A stretch of 26,979 nucleotides of DNA from an uncultured Clostridia bacterium (GTDB taxonomy: Bacteria > Bacillota > Clostridia > Oscillospirales > Ruminococcaceae): contig CALLQQ010000127.1 in assembly GCA_938014915.1 (NCBI GenBank), forward strand, positions 1 through 26,979, read 5' to 3'. Every line of letters begins with the position of its first letter. The first letter of the stretch is position 1. Positions 24,405 through 26,979 of the stretch are shown here, piece after piece. The notes beneath the pieces were generated by a model, which saw only the letters and a program-made list of their open reading frames with translations, was not told the origin of the DNA and made no database searches. Made by a program: the position numbers and the translations under genes.

Positions 24405-24433
24405 ATTATATCATAGCAAGGCAGTAAAGTAAA
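24405..24433 (-). promoter_or_regulatory. Promoter of the chemotaxis receptor gene
   Basis: On the minus strand TTTACT (24433-24428), a 17-base spacer and a perfect TATAAT (24410-24405). The leader is about 70 bases. No sigma-28-type (TAAA-15-GCCGATAA) flagellar promoter is seen, so housekeeping sigma is more likely. Confidence 0.6.
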
Positions 24434-24574
24434 CAATAATCGATTAAAATACTAGCATTTCCTACAAATAAATGAAGAAATCTAAGTCGGGAATGTTTGC
24501 TCATACAAAGATTAACGAATTACACAATTGATTCATATAATGTTAAGCAGTATATGTATGAAAGGAGTTAGTTT

Positions 24575-25060
24575 ATGGAGGCTAGAAATAGATTTAGGAG
24601 GTCGCCCTATGCAGTGGCGGAAGTTAAAGGTGGTTCAAAGTATCCGAAAATCTTGGGTAGTGTAGAATTTTTCCCGTATGCGAGTGGCACAATTGTGCGA
24701 GCAGAAATTGCAAATCTGCCGCAGCAGACCGCACCGAAAAAGGGCGAATCGCCAATAGGGCCGTTCGGCTTTCACATTCACGAATTTGGCAGTTGCGGCA
24801 GCAAGGACGGGGTAGAATTCGGTGCGGCGGGCGAGCATTACAATCCTACCGACGAGCCGCATCCGCTCCATGCCGGGGATTTACCAGTACTTATGGGCAA
24901 CGATGGTTATGCATATCTTGTAGTATATACATCGAGGTTCACACCACGGGAAGTAGTGGGTAAGACAGTAATAATACATGAGAATCCCGACGATTTTCGT
25001 TCGCAGCCGTCGGGCAATTCAGGCGATAGAATCGCCTGTGGAGTGATAAGAAGAGTGTAG
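24575..25060 (+). CDS. Cu/Zn superoxide dismutase family protein, no signal peptide
   Basis: A 161-residue SodC-type protein. All metal ligands can be placed: Cu His H67 and H69 (GFHIHEFG), bridging H88 (AGEHYNP), Zn ligands H96, H99 and D102 (HPLHAGDLP) and Cu H135 (TVIIHENPDDF). The disulphide pair C74 and C155 and the active-site arginine R152 (GDRIACGVI) are also present. The zinc loop between H96 and H99 is shorter than in eukaryotic SOD1. No N-terminal signal peptide or lipobox is visible, so the protein seems cytoplasmic, unlike most bacterial SodC. The start ATG follows AAAGGAG by about 8 bases. It is monocistronic with a shared terminator. Superoxide dismutation is inferred from the ligands. 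Confidence 0.92.
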   Translation: MEARNRFRRSPYAVAEVKGGSKYPKILGSVEFFPYASGTIVRAEIANLPQQTAPKKGESPIGPFGFHIHEFGSCGSKDGVEFGAAGEHYNPTDEPHPLHAGDLPVLMGNDGYAYLVVYTSRFTPREVVGKTVIIHENPDDFRSQPSGNSGDRIACGVIRRV

Positions 25061-25078
25061 AGGTAGTTTCACAACACA

Positions 25079-25114
25079 AAAATCCTTCCCATACATTTGT
25101 ACGGGAAGGATTTT
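25079..25114. terminator. Bidirectional terminator between sod and rpsI
   Basis: A stem of 12 pairs (25079-25090 with 25103-25114; AATCCTTCCC core) with a loop that can pair further as TACA/TGTA. A- and T-rich ends on both sides suit termination of the plus-strand sod gene and the minus-strand ribosomal operon. Confidence 0.9.
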
Positions 25115-25133
25115 ATTTCTAAAAGCAACTCTA

Positions 25134-25535
25134 TTATCTCTTTGAGAATTGTGGAGCACGACGTGCGCCTTTAAGACCGTATTTCTTACGTTCTTTCATT
25201 CGTGGATCACGTGTTAGGAAGCCCGCCTTCTTTAAAACAGGGCGAAGCTCCTCATTATATTGAAGAAGCGCCCTTGATAGACCGTGCCTAATTGCACCAG
25301 CCTGTCCAGTAACGCCACCGCCTGCAACATTGCAAACAATGTCGAATTTACCAACAGTTTCTGTTAGTTCGAGGGGTTGACGAGCGATAAACTTAAGTGT
25401 TTCTAGCCCGAAGTAATCGTCAATATCCCTGTTATTGATTGTAATATTACCGCTACCGGGATATACTCTAACTCTAGCAACGGAGCTTTTTCTCCTACCG
25501 GTGCCGTAATAATATAACTTAGCTGATTCGTACAT
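25134..25535 (-). CDS. rpsI: 30S ribosomal protein S9 (uS9)
   Basis: A 133-residue ribosomal protein with YYGTGRRKSSVARVRVYPGS near the N-terminus, GGGVTGQAGAIRHGLSRALL in the middle and the conserved basic tail ending FSKR that reaches the P-site. Start ATG 25535 has GGGGGAGGG upstream. It follows rplM by 15 bases in the standard operon. Confidence 0.98.
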   Translation of the reverse strand: MYESAKLYYYGTGRRKSSVARVRVYPGSGNITINNRDIDDYFGLETLKFIARQPLELTETVGKFDIVCNVAGGGVTGQAGAIRHGLSRALLQYNEELRPVLKKAGFLTRDPRMKERKKYGLKGARRAPQFSKR

Positions 25536-25550
25536 ATTTATCCCTCCCCC

Positions 25551-25979
25551 TTATAGTGAATAAGCTTCAGGTTTTTGAGCGGCATTCTGATGTTCGCTGC
25601 CCCTATAAACACGAAGTCTTGTTGCTGCTTTGCGTCCTTGCGATGTTTTTGGCAACATACCGGACACTGCAATACTCATTGCTTTTTCTGGATTCTCTTT
25701 CATTAGCCTGTCATAGCGAATCTCCTTGAGACCGCCGATCCAGCCAGTGTGCCATCTGTGATACTTTTGTTCGAGCTTCCTACCTGTTAGGACAGCATGC
25801 TCACAATTAATGATAATTACATGATCGCCGCAATCAACATGCGGGATGTAATCAGGTTTATGTTTTCCACGTAGAATATGAGCTGCAACAGTGGCAACTC
25901 TTCCAAGTGACTTGCCCTTTGCATCTAAAACATACCATTTGCGGTTAATTTCCGCAGGTTTTGGCATATAGGTAGACAT
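25551..25979 (-). CDS. rplM: 50S ribosomal protein L13 (uL13)
   Basis: A 142-residue ribosomal protein with RKWYVLDAKGKSLGRVAT, HILRGKHKPDYIPHVDCGD, KYHRWHTGWIGGLKE and MLPKTSQGRKAATRLRVYRG. ATG 25979 is preceded by TTTGGAGGGAAA; the longer frame from 26024 would begin at the transcription start and lacks a site. It heads the rplM-rpsI operon. Confidence 0.98.
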   Translation of the reverse strand: MSTYMPKPAEINRKWYVLDAKGKSLGRVATVAAHILRGKHKPDYIPHVDCGDHVIIINCEHAVLTGRKLEQKYHRWHTGWIGGLKEIRYDRLMKENPEKAMSIAVSGMLPKTSQGRKAATRLRVYRGSEHQNAAQKPEAYSL

Positions 25980-26029
25980 ATTTTTTCCCTCCAAATTAAA
26001 TAAAAATCCGTTTTTTACACGCAAGTATT

Positions 26030-26058
26030 ATTATAATAGGATAAGAACACATTGTCAA
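26030..26058 (-). promoter_or_regulatory. Consensus promoter of rplM-rpsI
   Basis: On the minus strand TTGACA (26058-26053), 17 bases, and TATAAT (26035-26030), all perfect. Transcription would begin near 26024, leaving a leader of about 45 bases, too short for the structured L13 leader known from some Firmicutes. Confidence 0.88.
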
Positions 26059-26175
26059 GGGCTATTTTACGATATTTTTAATTTATATCACTCTAATGCT
26101 TGAAATCTTGCGTTTTTGCTCTTATTCTCTGCGTATCTCGCTATCCATTTCACTTTATGCAGTGAAGAAAAGGTG

Positions 26176-26204
26176 TTGCATTCGGAATAAATCTATAATA
26201 TAAT
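26176..26204 (+). promoter_or_regulatory. Promoter of the ttcA-like gene
   Basis: TTGCAT (26176-26181), 17 bases, TATAAT (26199-26204). The start codon is about 34 bases from the -10 box. A small hairpin TTCACT/AGTGAA (26149-26166) lies upstream. Confidence 0.72.
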
Positions 26205-26237
26205 TGCAATTATAATCATATTAAATGGAGAAATATA

Positions 26238-26963
26238 ATGCAGGAAGTTTTAGGATATATGCGCCGTGCAATCACGGACTACAATTTAATCGAAAATGGC
26301 GACAAAATCGCCGTCGCTATTTCCGGCGGTAAGGATTCGCTAATATTGCTAAAGGGGCTTGCAATGTTAAGGCAGTTCATCGGAATTGATTATGAAATCA
26401 TGGGTATCACGTTAGACCCCTGTTTCGATGGCAAAAACGGCGACTATACCGCAGTAAAAAGCCTCTGTGATGAATACAATATTGAATACATCGTCAAGCG
26501 CACAAATATAGCCGAAGTCGTATTCGACATTCGCAAGGAGAAGAATCCATGCAGCCTATGCGCAAGGTTAAGACGCGGCATACTTCATTCAACGGCAAAA
26601 GCCCACGGTTGCAATAAAATTGCACTCGGTCATCATCGTGACGATGCAATAGAAACATTCATAATGAATCTATTTAACGAAGGGCGAATAGCAAATTTTT
26701 CTCCTAAAAGCTATCTATCACGCAAGGATCTAACAATGATTCGCCCCCTATGCTACACACCGGAAAAAGCGGTAAAGCGGGCAATGCGCCGCACAAACCT
26801 AAAAGTAGTAAAATCCCCCTGCCCCGTCGACAAAACAACAAATCGTGAAAAGACAAAGCAATTCATATCAGCAATGGACGCCCAGGACAGGGGCTTTTCT
26901 ATAAAGGTGTTTGGTGCTTTTAAGAAGGGACTTGTCGATTGGCAAACCCCAGACGGGCGATAA
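26238..26963 (+). CDS. ttcA: tRNA 2-thiocytidine biosynthesis protein, TtcA family
   Basis: A 241-residue PP-loop ATPase that should thiolate cytidine 32 of certain tRNAs using a [4Fe-4S] cluster. The N-type ATP pyrophosphatase motif AISGGKDSLILLKGL lies at about residues 28-42. The cluster-binding CxxC is C105/C108 in NPCSLCARLRRG, and a third conserved-type cysteine C195 is in KSPCPVDK. GHHRDDAIETFIMNLFNEGR is typical of TtcA. It is shorter than the E. coli enzyme (311) but close to the Firmicutes TtcA-like group. Other members of this superfamily, such as TtuA-like proteins, cannot be fully excluded. ATG 26238 has TGGAGAA upstream. Confidence 0.9.
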   Translation: MQEVLGYMRRAITDYNLIENGDKIAVAISGGKDSLILLKGLAMLRQFIGIDYEIMGITLDPCFDGKNGDYTAVKSLCDEYNIEYIVKRTNIAEVVFDIRKEKNPCSLCARLRRGILHSTAKAHGCNKIALGHHRDDAIETFIMNLFNEGRIANFSPKSYLSRKDLTMIRPLCYTPEKAVKRAMRRTNLKVVKSPCPVDKTTNREKTKQFISAMDAQDRGFSIKVFGAFKKGLVDWQTPDGR

Positions 26964-26979
26964 ATTACGCATAGCTGCG

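Noticed and set aside
25980..26060. An L13 leader RNA before rplM
   Set aside because: The promoter places the transcription start only about 45 bases upstream and no stable structure is seen in that interval.

Overview
The window looks like chromosomal DNA from a low-to-mid GC Gram-positive bacterium of the Clostridia type. The reasons are strong AGGAGG-type ribosome binding sites, consensus sigma-A promoters (TTGACA-17-TATAAT), a T-box riboswitch, frequent ATA and AGG codons, and Firmicutes-specific genes and gene orders: yaaQ/darA-holB-yaaT, hisS-aspS, zapA, DUF4321 and mreBCD-pbp2. No species can be named. Almost everything is housekeeping DNA. No CRISPR array, insertion sequence, rRNA or tRNA gene was seen.

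Layout. At 1-340 there is a minus-strand T-box leader with its own promoter; its target gene lies off the left edge. A lone holin-like membrane protein follows (minus). A consensus promoter then drives a GT2 glycosyltransferase and a YfhO-family membrane protein (888-4506, plus), a likely envelope glycosylation pair closed by a bidirectional terminator. At 4559-6226 (minus) an XRE repressor, an ImmA-type metallopeptidase and a VanY-like D,D-carboxypeptidase are in line. Divergent from them (6445-10634, plus) are a small charged protein, a protein resembling only sigma-70 region 4, a degenerate Orn/Lys/Arg decarboxylase homologue, the c-di-AMP receptor DarA, DNA polymerase III delta' (HolB) and the PSP1/RicT protein, again closed by a bidirectional terminator. 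A ferredoxin follows (minus).

From 10920 to 21373 nearly everything is on the minus strand: hisS-aspS; a MinD-like ATPase with methylglyoxal synthase; the rod-shape cluster mreB, mreC, mreD, pbp2; and zapA-dut-DUF4321. A spacer of about 400 bases then holds palindromes and a 48-bp tandem repeat that begins inside the 3' end of a Nudix hydrolase gene. After that come a stand-alone chemotaxis receptor (minus), a Cu/Zn superoxide dismutase family gene (plus), rplM-rpsI (minus) and a TtcA-like tRNA thiolation enzyme (plus).

The most interesting parts are: (1) the XRE/ImmA switch and its divergent partners, whose two promoters both carry an ACAC-n-GTGT dyad in or near the spacer; (2) the decarboxylase homologue, which keeps the PLP lysine but lacks the expected PLP-binding aspartate, and sits in a cluster that has lost the usual tmk gene; (3) the stop-codon-bearing 48-bp repeats; and (4) the GT2-YfhO pair. 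I did not find a clearly new multi-gene defence or mobile system. The XRE-ImmA / region-4 module is the closest candidate.
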